Made by a program: the position numbers and the translations under genes. Under the pieces are notes generated by a model, which searched no databases, was not told where the DNA came from, and saw nothing but the letters and a program-made list of their open reading frames with translations. This document shows, one piece after another, positions 1 to 7,228 of a stretch of DNA of 45,613 nucleotides. The first letter of the stretch is position 1; each line of letters opens with the position of its first letter. Source of the DNA: Selenomonas sp. WCT3 (GTDB taxonomy: Bacteria; Bacillota; Negativicutes; Selenomonadales; Selenomonadaceae); the NCBI GenBank assembly GCA_900100835.1, contig FNCM01000018.1, forward strand, positions 1-45,613, written 5' to 3'.

Positions 1-122
1 TCTTAATTAAAAGGCAAAAATTTCTTGTAGCGGGTTGTCACCGGTGAAGCGTTGGTACTGTGTCCCTCGCCGCCGGCGAGTTGCTTCGAACACGAACGCA
101 CTAACCTGCAAATTGCAATTTG
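1..122 (+). repeat. Twin-hairpin element A (right part only)
   Basis: This is the right portion of a dispersed element whose left part lies outside the window. It holds the second half of the 199-nt R hairpin: the TTAATTAA block, the inner arm GGCAAAAATTTCTTG, and the right outer arm at 53-74, which ends in TGTCCCTCGCCGCC. The terminal sequence AATTGCAATTTG follows. The outer arm is of the 'GAGGGACAC' type shared with element D. The LCP gene converges on it from the right. No transposase or plausible coding region is present. Confidence 0.85.
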
Positions 123-146
123 TAAAAAATGTGTTGATAATTTAGC

Positions 147-238
147 AGAAGCCCCCATAAGTCAGATGAATCAATCTAACTTATGGGGGCTTCTGTATTT
201 TATGCCAATGCAAAGGGATTTTTCTCAGTCCCTTTTAT
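147..238. repeat. Accessory hairpin unit next to element A
   Basis: A perfect 16-bp stem (147-162 with 179-194, AGAAGCCCCCATAAGT) has a loop containing GATGAATC. A second smaller stem (AAAGGGA with TCCCTTT, 215-238) follows. The same two-part unit recurs next to elements B and C in the same position relative to the element end. It lies just beyond the stop of the minus-strand LCP gene, so it may also terminate that transcript, although no clean T tract follows the large stem. Confidence 0.7.
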
Positions 239-254
239 GGTAAGATTTTATACC

Positions 255-1466
255 CTATTGTGTTTTAGAAGCGCCGGCTCCACTGCGGCTGGGAGCCGTC
301 TGTTCAGGAGCAGCTGGGGTGTTGCTTTCCGGTTTACTGCTGGACTCGCGGCGGGAATTGTTCGATTCATTGCGTTCGCCGGCTTCATTGCTGCGGAGTT
401 CGCTGCGGCGGTTTGGCTTGGAAGAGGTATTGCTCTTGGTGTTGCCAATGGATTTGTCGCTGGCAGGAACTTCCCTAGCCGTGGACGGAATCGAGCGTTC
501 GTATTCTTTGATGTCGTTTTCCATGCGGGAACGGACCTTGGCACTCATGTTGACACCGAGGGTCTCAGCCACGGTGGTGCGAATCTTGCTGAGGTCCGGA
601 ATCCAGTAGCTTACGCCGTCAATGTAGAGCGGGCGGCCCGGAACCATATCGGTTTTGAGGCCATTGCTCTTGGATTCCTTAAGGGTGCCGGCCAGCTCGA
701 GCAACTGGCGGAAGGAAAGGTCGGTCTTAATGGAGCCCATGACTTCCCGGATGATGCTTGGAAGTTTGGGAATGACTGCCGGGGAGACCATCTTGTCGAT
801 GCAGGCCTTGATGAAGTCCTGCTGGCGGCGGATTCGTCCCAAATCGCCTTCTTCATCGCGGTAGCGCACGTAGGTGATGGCCTTGGCGCCATCCATGTGC
901 TGCATGCCCGGCTGGAAGTCGATGAGCAGACCGCCATCATCGTCATAGGGGTCCTCGTAATGCATGCGTTTGGGTACATCGATATCAATGCCACCCAGGG
1001 CATCGATGATTTTAGCAAAGGATTTCGTGTTGATGATGACATAGTGTTCGATGTTAACACCCAGCAGATTCTCGACGGTATCCTGGGTGAGTTTTTCGTG
1101 GCCGTAAGCATAGGCTGCGTTGACCTTGTCGAAGCCGTGTCCCTTGATTTTGACGCGGGTGTCCCGGGGAACCGACAGCAGGGAAGCCTGTTTCTGCTTG
1201 GGGTCCACAGCGGCAATCATCAGGGTGTCGCTGCGGCCTACGTCGCCGTCGCGTTCATCGACGCCCATAATCATGACCGTGGTCTTATCCTTGGCGGTTA
1301 ACAGACCGTCGTCAACGGCTTCTTCAATGGGTTTATCCAGCAGGCTGCTATTGGCAAACAGCGCTCCGCCGATTGCCGCGGCAGCGAAACAAAAAAACAG
1401 AAGAACCCATGGCCAGATGCGGCGCTTCTTCTGTGACCTGCGCGGGGGATATTTGGAATTCTGCAA
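255..1466 (-). CDS. LytR-CpsA-Psr (LCP) family cell-wall glycopolymer ligase
   Basis: LCP proteins transfer undecaprenyl-linked glycopolymers onto peptidoglycan at the outer face of the cytoplasmic membrane. The 403-residue product has a short basic cytoplasmic N-terminus (QKKRRIWPW), one transmembrane anchor (about residues 18-40) and an LCP domain of about 220 residues. That domain contains GVDERDGDVGRSDTLM, SVPRDTRVKIKG, KVNAAYAYG and YVRYRDEEGDLGRIRRQQ, typical of the family's pyrophosphate-lipid pocket, with the conserved Arg and Asp residues. A Ser/Asn/Pro-rich, probably disordered tail of about 90 residues follows. Start is TTG at 1466, with AGAAGGT seven bases upstream. It is transcribed away from the DnaA-box cluster. 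The acceptor and donor polymers cannot be told from the sequence. Confidence 0.93.
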   Translation of the reverse strand: MQNSKYPPRRSQKKRRIWPWVLLFFCFAAAAIGGALFANSSLLDKPIEEAVDDGLLTAKDKTTVMIMGVDERDGDVGRSDTLMIAAVDPKQKQASLLSVPRDTRVKIKGHGFDKVNAAYAYGHEKLTQDTVENLLGVNIEHYVIINTKSFAKIIDALGGIDIDVPKRMHYEDPYDDDGGLLIDFQPGMQHMDGAKAITYVRYRDEEGDLGRIRRQQDFIKACIDKMVSPAVIPKLPSIIREVMGSIKTDLSFRQLLELAGTLKESKSNGLKTDMVPGRPLYIDGVSYWIPDLSKIRTTVAETLGVNMSAKVRSRMENDIKEYERSIPSTAREVPASDKSIGNTKSNTSSKPNRRSELRSNEAGERNESNNSRRESSSKPESNTPAAPEQTAPSRSGAGASKTQ

Positions 1467-1532
1467 AAATCATACCTTCTTTTCTTTTAGTCCCATCTAT
1501 TCATTAACGTAAGAAATATGCGTACATTAGCT

Positions 1533-1561
1533 ATTATAATGAGATATTCCGCAATGTGCAA
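1533..1561 (-). promoter_or_regulatory. Candidate promoter of the LCP gene
   Basis: On the minus strand TTGCAC (1561-1556) and TATAAT (1538-1533) are separated by 17 bp, about 67 bp before the LCP start. The -35 box is imperfect and the surrounding DNA is AT-rich, so the match could be by chance. Confidence 0.5.
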
Positions 1562-1693
1562 TTATATTTTTCCTATCGCATATATATCCATGAGTTTATA
1601 GGAACTATATGAAAAAAAGAAGGAAAGTTTATCAACCAAGGGAAAATTGGGGCTATAAGTAGGGATTTTGTAAACCCTGTTTTGCGAGCTGAC

Positions 1694-1928
1694 TTATCCA
1701 CATGAATAACAACCGGATATTCAGGGGAAAAGCACAAAATATGGAAATTCGGTGGAAAAGAGACCAAATATATGGGGTTATCCACGGATTTATCCACATT
1801 ATCCACAAGAAGAGCCAATAGGATTAGCCACAATATACACATGATGGCTATATATTATAGAAGGAAAGTGAATTTTGAAGCCGGTGCCTGCTGGCGTTAT
1901 CCACAGGTGTGGATTGTTTTGTGGATAA
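1694..1928. other. DnaA-box cluster, candidate replication origin
   Basis: Five exact TTATCCACA boxes are present: plus strand at 1694, 1790, 1799 and 1897, and the reverse complement at 1920-1928. There are also TTATCCACG at 1778 and weaker variants at 1824 (TTAGCCACA) and 1908 (reverse strand). The boxes at 1790 and 1799 are directly abutting. The gap around them (1467-2025) is AT-rich on the LCP side (about 1490-1640), which could serve as an unwinding region, and the flanking genes diverge from it. The gene set 24-30 kb away (gdpP, rplI, dnaB) is origin-proximal in Bacillus-type genomes. No dnaA or dnaN lies in this window, so a DnaA-titrating or regulatory site is the alternative. Confidence 0.72.
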
Positions 1929-2025
1929 CGAAAGATTGTTTGCTTTTCCTGGGAGAGGAGGATTCTGCTAAGCCGACGGCGAAATTATTCATACTATATC
2001 AAATTAAAGAAAGGAGATGAGCAGT

Positions 2026-2706
2026 TTGGTATCCGACGGAGAATTATTCTTCCGCTTGGTACTGGCTTGTGTGCTCGGTGGTGTTATTGGCTACGAGCGG
2101 CAGTCACGACGCAAATCAGCAGGTCTGAGGACCAATATGCTGGTATGTCTCGGTTCCTGTCTGGTCATGGTCCTTTCCCAGGCTCTTTACCGGGAGGTAG
2201 AGGGGCTGACCAATGCTGACCCGGCCCGGTTGGCGGCCCAGGTAGTCAGCGGCATCGGTTTTTTGGGGGCTGGTGCCATCATGAAGGAAGGCCTGACCGT
2301 TACGGGACTTACCACTGCGGCCTGTCTGTGGGTCGTGGCTGGGGTAGGTCTGGCCGTGGGAGCTGGTTTTTACTCCGGGGCCCTTATTGCCACCGCTTTG
2401 GTTTTTGTGACTTTGGGAAGTCTGTCGCGGCTGGATGAATGGGTGGACCATGAGAAGAATTTTGTCTTATCCATTCACACCGTGGATAAGCCTGGTCAAG
2501 TCATGAAAATAAGTTCCTGCCTGGAGGATCTGCAGCTGCGGATTCGCGGGATCAAGCTGAAGGCCGATGAAGATGAGGTGGATTTGAGCGGCGAAAGGCT
2601 GCTCTACATCAATCTGGAGATTTACAACAAGCAAGGGGTCAAGGGGGTTATCATCGTCGACGCAGTGCGGCAGATTGATGGGGTACACAGTGTGGATATT
2701 TCCTGA
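2026..2706 (+). CDS. MgtC/SapB family membrane protein
   Basis: MgtC-like proteins are small inner-membrane proteins, in several bacteria linked to Mg limitation and to modulation of ATP synthase or transporters. The product has four to five membrane segments in its first 140 residues, with the family signature GGVIGYERQ near the start, RTNMLVCLGS, ADPARLAAQVVSGIGFLGAG and GLTTAACLWVVAGVGLAVG. A soluble C-terminal domain of about 80 residues (ACT-like in appearance) follows. An ATG at 2017 directly abuts the AAAGGAG ribosome site, which is too close. TTG at 2026, nine bases after it, is the better start (226 residues). Substrate, if any, unknown. Confidence 0.85.
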   Translation: MVSDGELFFRLVLACVLGGVIGYERQSRRKSAGLRTNMLVCLGSCLVMVLSQALYREVEGLTNADPARLAAQVVSGIGFLGAGAIMKEGLTVTGLTTAACLWVVAGVGLAVGAGFYSGALIATALVFVTLGSLSRLDEWVDHEKNFVLSIHTVDKPGQVMKISSCLEDLQLRIRGIKLKADEDEVDLSGERLLYINLEIYNKQGVKGVIIVDAVRQIDGVHSVDIS

Positions 2707-2766
2707 TTCTGTGGGCTTGGTATGTCTGCAGGACGGGGTTCATTTTAGCAAAAGGAGAGATTGTTT

Positions 2767-3180
2767 ATGTTAAACGAAGAAATCGTAGATGCCATGGTTC
2801 GTGCTGCCATGAAGGCAATGGACAACGCCTATGCACCCTATAGTGGACATTCGGTGGGGGCATGCGTACTGGCGGCTGATGGTACGCTTTATACTGGCGT
2901 AAACATCGAAAATGCCATTGGGCGCTTGTCTGTAGCTGCTGCTGAGGTGGCTATGTACCGGGCGGTAGCCGATGGCAAGCGCGAGTTTGACGGGGTGCTG
3001 GTCATTTCGGATTTTGAGCGTCCTTTTGTGCCCAATGGTGCTGTGCTGCAGCTCCTGGCTGAGTTTGAAGTCCCGGAAGTTGTCATGGCGAATATGGAGG
3101 GCAAGATTGAGCAGGCTGAGCTTAAGACCCTGCTGCCCTATGCCCGGGAACCCATCGAAAATGCCGCCCATAGGGATTAA
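2767..3180 (+). CDS. Cytidine deaminase-fold protein lacking catalytic residues
   Basis: This 137-residue protein aligns over its length with homotetrameric bacterial cytidine deaminases: AYAPYSGHSVGA (residues 21-32), GVNIENA (44-50) and the C-terminal helix region. The zinc site is gone. The usual CAE is AAA at residues 57-59, followed by Glu60. The usual PCGAC is PNGAV at residues 89-93. All three cysteine ligands, and the proton-shuttling Glu in register, are therefore missing. The reading frame is intact and well translated in appearance (AAAAGGAGAG nine bases before ATG 2767), so it is not an obvious pseudogene. It may be a nucleoside-binding or structural pseudoenzyme. Active deaminase activity is unlikely. 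Confidence 0.85.
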   Translation: MLNEEIVDAMVRAAMKAMDNAYAPYSGHSVGACVLAADGTLYTGVNIENAIGRLSVAAAEVAMYRAVADGKREFDGVLVISDFERPFVPNGAVLQLLAEFEVPEVVMANMEGKIEQAELKTLLPYAREPIENAAHRD

Positions 3181-3231
3181 GCTTTTGGTCCATTCTTTCG
3201 ATAGTATAGGTAAGAGAAAGGATGGTGCGTG

Positions 3232-3702
3232 ATGGGCGTGAATAACAGTATGGATGTTTTGGCGTCCTTGCAGGCGCTGGCGGCAAAGAAGAGCAATGCT
3301 TCGGGCAGCAGGGCTGCCAAAGAGGGGCAGGCATCCTTTGCGGATGTCTGGAACCAGGTCAAAAAGGAGCAGCAGGAGTGGAAGGAGACCTTGGATGCGG
3401 TGGATTTGGCCCAGTATAAGCTATCCTTGGCGGACAGCTTTTGGTCAGACCGTACAAAGGCTAACCAATACCTTCGGAACTATGTCCAGCGCCAGCAGCG
3501 GAGTATCAATCAGCAGAACCTGACGGAAATCACGAAGAATATTGCCTGGCTGAACCAGCTCAATATGAGCGGTGTGTTAAATGGCAATATCGATTCGGAG
3601 GCAGCTTCGGCGGCCGGTAAAACGATACAGACGGCTTTGCAGGGCTTGATTTTACAGAATATCAAGAATACCAGTACTATGTATTTATTTGGTGGTTTCT
3701 AA
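3232..3702 (+). CDS. Unknown protein, helical, Gln-rich
   Basis: This 156-residue soluble protein is not assigned to a family. It has an Ala/Ser-rich N-terminal part, then charged helical stretches (VKKEQQEWKETLDAVDLAQY, RNYVQRQQRSINQQNLTEIT) and a hydrophobic Gly/Phe-rich end (TSTMYLFGGF). There is no signal peptide or membrane segment. ATG 3232 follows GAAAGGA by about nine bases; an in-frame GTG at 3229 is less likely. It follows the deaminase-like gene by about 50 bp and could share its transcript. The stop codon lies 21 bp before element B. Confidence 0.6.
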   Translation: MGVNNSMDVLASLQALAAKKSNASGSRAAKEGQASFADVWNQVKKEQQEWKETLDAVDLAQYKLSLADSFWSDRTKANQYLRNYVQRQQRSINQQNLTEITKNIAWLNQLNMSGVLNGNIDSEAASAAGKTIQTALQGLILQNIKNTSTMYLFGGF

Positions 3703-3722
3703 ACACAAAAATGGGGCTGTGA

Positions 3723-4282
3723 AATTACAGTTTGTAGGTTACACGAATCTCATTCGAAGCAACTCTTCGCCGCCGCTAGGGGCAGTGCCAACACTACGCG
3801 GGAGATGTTTTTCTAAACGAAATTTTTATCTTTAATTAAGCATCGAAAAAGTTGCAAAACGCGCTTCGCTTGAACGGTAGCAATTTTTCGACGAACGGTG
3901 AGGATAAAAATTTCGTTCTTCACGAAAAACATCAAACGCTTCGTTTATGGCACTGCCCCTAGCGGCGGCTGACTTTTGGAACTAAAAGCCTTCCCCAGAG
4001 GGGAAGGCAGTTTTGTGACGTCTCTAACCTAGGCGGCGGGGGCCCCAGTACCATAAGCGTAGCCTTGACGTTCCGCGTGAAGCAAGAAATTTTTGCCTGC
4101 GTTCTCGTTGGAAAAGCAGTTTCGTCCAAGCGAAGCGCGTTTAACTGTTTTCCAACTCTTAATTAAAAGGCAAAAATTTCTTGTAGCGGGTTGTCACCGG
4201 TGGAGCGTTGGTACTGGGGCCCCCGCCGCCGGCGACTTACCTCGAATACGAATTGGGTAATACTCCCCTACAAACTGTAATT
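3723..4282 (+). repeat. Twin-hairpin element B (full length, 560 bp)
   Basis: This is the best-preserved copy. Perfect 16-bp terminal inverted repeats, AATTACAGTTTGTAGG at 3723-3738 and its complement at 4267-4282, enclose two hairpins. L spans 3769-3969 (201 nt), with 22-bp perfect outer arms at 3769-3790 and 3948-3969. R spans 4032-4230 (199 nt), with 22-bp perfect outer arms at 4032-4053 and 4209-4230. Each has inner arms around AAATTTTT, a GAAAA stem and an apex containing CGCGCTTCGCTTG or its complement. A short spacer carries a GCCTTCCCC/GGGGAAGGC hairpin. It fills the gap between two convergent genes. No protein-coding signal is convincing. Confidence 0.92.
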
Positions 4283-4376
4283 GGTAAAAAGTGCGTGGAT
4301 AAATTAATAGAAGCCTCCATAAGGTCGATGAATCAACCTTATGGAGGCTTCTATATTTTATGTCAATATAAAGGGT
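4283..4376. repeat. Accessory hairpin unit next to element B
   Basis: A perfect 17-bp stem (4309-4325 with 4336-4352, AGAAGCCTCCATAAGGT) has loop CGATGAATCA. It is preceded by GTGGATAAATT and followed by TTTATGTCAATATAAAGGG, which ends at the fruA stop codon. Sequence and position match the units beside elements A and C. It may terminate the fructose operon. Confidence 0.75.
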
Positions 4377-4379
4377 TTA

Positions 4380-6275
4380 TTAGTCTTTGATTGGTTTTTT
4401 GAGTACGGAGAGTACTGCACAGCCAACGATAGCACCGACGAGGATTGCGACTAGGTACATGACCGGGTTGCCAATGGTCGGAACGACGAAGATACCGCCG
4501 TGCGGAGCACGCAGCGTGCAGTCAAAGGCCATGGTCAGGGCACCAGCCGTAGCGGAACCGAGAACCATAGACGGGATGACGCGCAGCGGGTCACCAGCAG
4601 CAAACGGGATAGCACCCTCCGTGATGAAGGAGAGACCCATGACGTAGTTCGTTACACCAGCTTTGCGCTCGCTTTCGGTGAAGCGGTTCTTAAAGAAGGT
4701 CGTGCAGAGGGCGATAGCGAGCGGCGGAACCATACCACCAGCCATGACAGCAGCCATGACGTGGAATTCGCCAGAAGCCAGCAGGCCCGTACCCGTTACA
4801 TAAGCAGCCTTGTTGATTGGGCCGCCCATATCGACAGCCATCATGCCGCCCATGATGATACCGAGCAGGATGCGGGCATTCGGGTCCATGTTCTTGAGCG
4901 TTTCAACCATCCAAGTGTTCAGAGCGCCGACCGGCGGAGCGATGACGAACATGCTGATGACACCGATGATCAGGATACCGAAGAACGGATAGAGCAGGAC
5001 CGGCTTGATGCCGTCCAGGGATTCCGGCAGGCAGCTGAAGGCCTTCTTGAGGAAGTTAACTGCATAACCGCCAACGAAACCAGCGACGAGAGCGCCGAGG
5101 AAGCCGGAACCCGTCGTGCCAGCCAGCGCACCGCCGACGAAACCGACGGCCAGACCCGGGCGATCCGCAATGGACATGGAGATAAAGCCGGCGAGAACTG
5201 GCAGCATGAAGCCAAAGGCAGCGCCACCGATATCTTTGAAGAATTTAGCAACCGGCGTGTTGGAACCGAAGTTTTTCGGGTCGATGGAATAGTCATCGAG
5301 CAGGAAGGCCAGGGCAATCAGGATACCACCGCCAACGACGAACGGCAGCATGTGGCTGACACCGTTCATGAGGTGCTTGTAAATCTGACGGCCGAGGCTC
5401 TCGCCTTCGACATCAGCAGCGCCTTCGGCTGCATCGGAGCCGTTTGCCTGGTATACCGGAGCATTGCCCGAAAGAGCGCGGTCGAGGAGCTCGTCCGCTT
5501 TGTTGATGCCGTCTGCAACCTTCGTGATGACGACGCGTTTGCCAGCGAAGCGGGCCATAGCGACGTTCTTATCGGCAGCGACGATGATGCCGTCAGCAGC
5601 AGCGATTTCCTCATCCGTCAGGATGTTCTTCGCACCGCCAGAGCCGTTAGTCTCGACTTTGATGCTGATGCCGCGTTTCTTGGCATGCTGCTCAAGGCTT
5701 TCGGCAGCCATGAAGGTATGAGCAATACCCGTCGGGCAAGCCGTAACGGCGAGAACCTGGATGTGGTCGGATACCGGAGCTGCCTCTTCTTCCTCAGCAG
5801 CAGCCGGAGCAACGAATTTGCCGTCTTCTTTGTCGTCGACGAGTTTGAGGAATTCGTCCTTCGTCTTAGCGGCAATCAGGGCCTCTTTGAAATCCGGGTC
5901 CATGATCATCGTAGCGAGCTTCGACAGGATGGCAAGGTGCTCATCGTTAGCCGAATCCGGTGCAGCGATCATGAAGAACAGGCGGCTCGGGTTGCCGTCC
6001 ATGGACTCAAAGTCCATGCCAGCCGGAACCGTCATAGCAGCAAGGCCGGCTGCTTTAACACCAGCACTCTTTGCATGCGGCGTGGCAATGCCATCACCAA
6101 GACCGGTAGTACCCGAAGCCTCACGGGTAAATACATCTTTCGTGTACTGTTCCTTGTCGGAAAGGTTGCCGCCGGCCTCCATGAGGTCAGCCAGCTGATT
6201 GATTGCAGCAGCTTTGTCAGCCGGAGCTGCACCCAAAAGGATGCTGTCGCTCTTGAGCAAATCAGTAATGCGCAT
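4380..6275 (-). CDS. fruA: Fructose-specific PTS permease, EIIABC fusion
   Basis: It imports fructose and phosphorylates it to fructose 1-phosphate, using phosphate relayed from HPr. The 631-residue protein holds EIIA first (residues 1-150, phosphorylated His67 in GIATPHAK). After an Ala/Glu linker comes EIIB (about 170-270, Cys180 in VTACPTGIAHTFMAAE). EIIC follows (about 295-631) with multiple membrane segments and the conserved MGGPINKAAY and ITEGAIPF stretches. A-B-C order and length fit a complete enzyme. It is the last gene of fruR-fruK-fruA, 41 bp after fruK, and starts at ATG 6275 behind AAAGGAGAG. Confidence 0.96.
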   Translation of the reverse strand: MRITDLLKSDSILLGAAPADKAAAINQLADLMEAGGNLSDKEQYTKDVFTREASGTTGLGDGIATPHAKSAGVKAAGLAAMTVPAGMDFESMDGNPSRLFFMIAAPDSANDEHLAILSKLATMIMDPDFKEALIAAKTKDEFLKLVDDKEDGKFVAPAAAEEEEAAPVSDHIQVLAVTACPTGIAHTFMAAESLEQHAKKRGISIKVETNGSGGAKNILTDEEIAAADGIIVAADKNVAMARFAGKRVVITKVADGINKADELLDRALSGNAPVYQANGSDAAEGAADVEGESLGRQIYKHLMNGVSHMLPFVVGGGILIALAFLLDDYSIDPKNFGSNTPVAKFFKDIGGAAFGFMLPVLAGFISMSIADRPGLAVGFVGGALAGTTGSGFLGALVAGFVGGYAVNFLKKAFSCLPESLDGIKPVLLYPFFGILIIGVISMFVIAPPVGALNTWMVETLKNMDPNARILLGIIMGGMMAVDMGGPINKAAYVTGTGLLASGEFHVMAAVMAGGMVPPLAIALCTTFFKNRFTESERKAGVTNYVMGLSFITEGAIPFAAGDPLRVIPSMVLGSATAGALTMAFDCTLRAPHGGIFVVPTIGNPVMYLVAILVGAIVGCAVLSVLKKPIKD

Positions 6276-6316
6276 TATATTCTCTCCTTTGTATAAAGTA
6301 TTTATGATAACTATGA

Positions 6317-7225
6317 TTACGCGATGGTTTTGAGAAGTGCTTCAACCTCTGGGCGCGTAGCGAGATTTTCACTGAACGCGGATGCAGAACCGGTGGCAAC
6401 ACCCATGTGGAATGCCTTTTCGAAGTCGCCTTCGGATTCCATGTAGCCCGTGATGAAACCAGCTACCATGGAGTCGCCAGCGCCGACGGAGTTGATGAGC
6501 TTGCCTTTCGGAGCCGGGCACTTGTAGGACTTGCCTTCTGCCGTCAGCAGGATAGCACCGTCGCCGGCCATGGAAATCAGTACGTTCTGCGCACCTTTTT
6601 CCTGCAGTTTCTTGGCGTAGGTGATAATCTCTTCATCCGTCGTGAGTTTCACGCCGAACATGTCACCGAGCTCGTGGTTGTTCGGTTTGATGAGGAACGG
6701 ATGATACTGCAGGACGTTTAAGAGCAGGTTCTTCTCGGCATCGACGACGATGCGGATGCCCTTGCCGTCAAGGCGGGCCATGATTTTCTGATAAATGTCA
6801 TCCGGCAGCGTCTTGGGAATCGAGCCAGCCAGTACCAGCGTGTCGCCCTCCTGCAGTTTGTCGAGCTGGGCGAACAGTTCTTCGCGTTTTGCTTCGCTGA
6901 TATCCGGTCCCTGACCGTTGATTTCGGTCTCGCAGTCTGCTTTGGCCTTGACGTTGATGCGCGAGAAGCCCTTCTCGAGCTGAACGAAGTCGCTCTTTAC
7001 GCCGAAGCCCTTGAGCTGATCCTTGATTTCCTCACCCGTGAAACCGGCGAGAAAGCCCAGGGCCGTGCTCTCGTGACCGAGGTTCTTGAGCACGATGGAT
7101 ACGTTGATGCCCTTGCCACCAGCTAAAACCTGTTCGTAGTTTACGCGGTTGATGGCACCAGCGGTGAATTTGTCCATGCGGACGATGTAATCCAGTGACG
7201 GATTAAAAGTAACCGTATAAATCAT
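6317..7225 (-). CDS. fruK: 1-phosphofructokinase
   Basis: This ATP-dependent kinase converts fructose 1-phosphate from FruA to fructose 1,6-bisphosphate for glycolysis. The 302-residue PfkB-family protein has N-terminal MIYTVTFNPSLDYIV, the substrate-binding GGKGINVSIVLKNLG (about 37-51), LAGSIPK and the C-terminal signature NSVGAGDSMVAGF, whose Asp is the catalytic base. Length is typical. It starts three bases after the fruR stop, so the two are surely cotranscribed and probably translationally coupled. Confidence 0.96.
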   Translation of the reverse strand: MIYTVTFNPSLDYIVRMDKFTAGAINRVNYEQVLAGGKGINVSIVLKNLGHESTALGFLAGFTGEEIKDQLKGFGVKSDFVQLEKGFSRINVKAKADCETEINGQGPDISEAKREELFAQLDKLQEGDTLVLAGSIPKTLPDDIYQKIMARLDGKGIRIVVDAEKNLLLNVLQYHPFLIKPNNHELGDMFGVKLTTDEEIITYAKKLQEKGAQNVLISMAGDGAILLTAEGKSYKCPAPKGKLINSVGAGDSMVAGFITGYMESEGDFEKAFHMGVATGSASAFSENLATRPEVEALLKTIA

Positions 7226-7228
7226 GAG

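Noticed and set aside
183..1301. Long plus-strand open frame opposite the LCP gene, and a similar one opposite fruA (4500-6296)
   Set aside because: Both are antisense shadows of strongly supported minus-strand genes with family motifs. Their products show no recognisable domains and no ribosome sites.
2017..2025. ATG at 2017 as MgtC start
   Set aside because: It touches the AAAGGAG ribosome site directly. TTG at 2026 has normal spacing.
3723..4282. Classical insertion sequence or its simple MITE
   Set aside because: No transposase is seen in any copy, and two internal hairpins with matched changes are not explained by a plain deletion derivative. A MITE origin remains possible and is kept in the findings.
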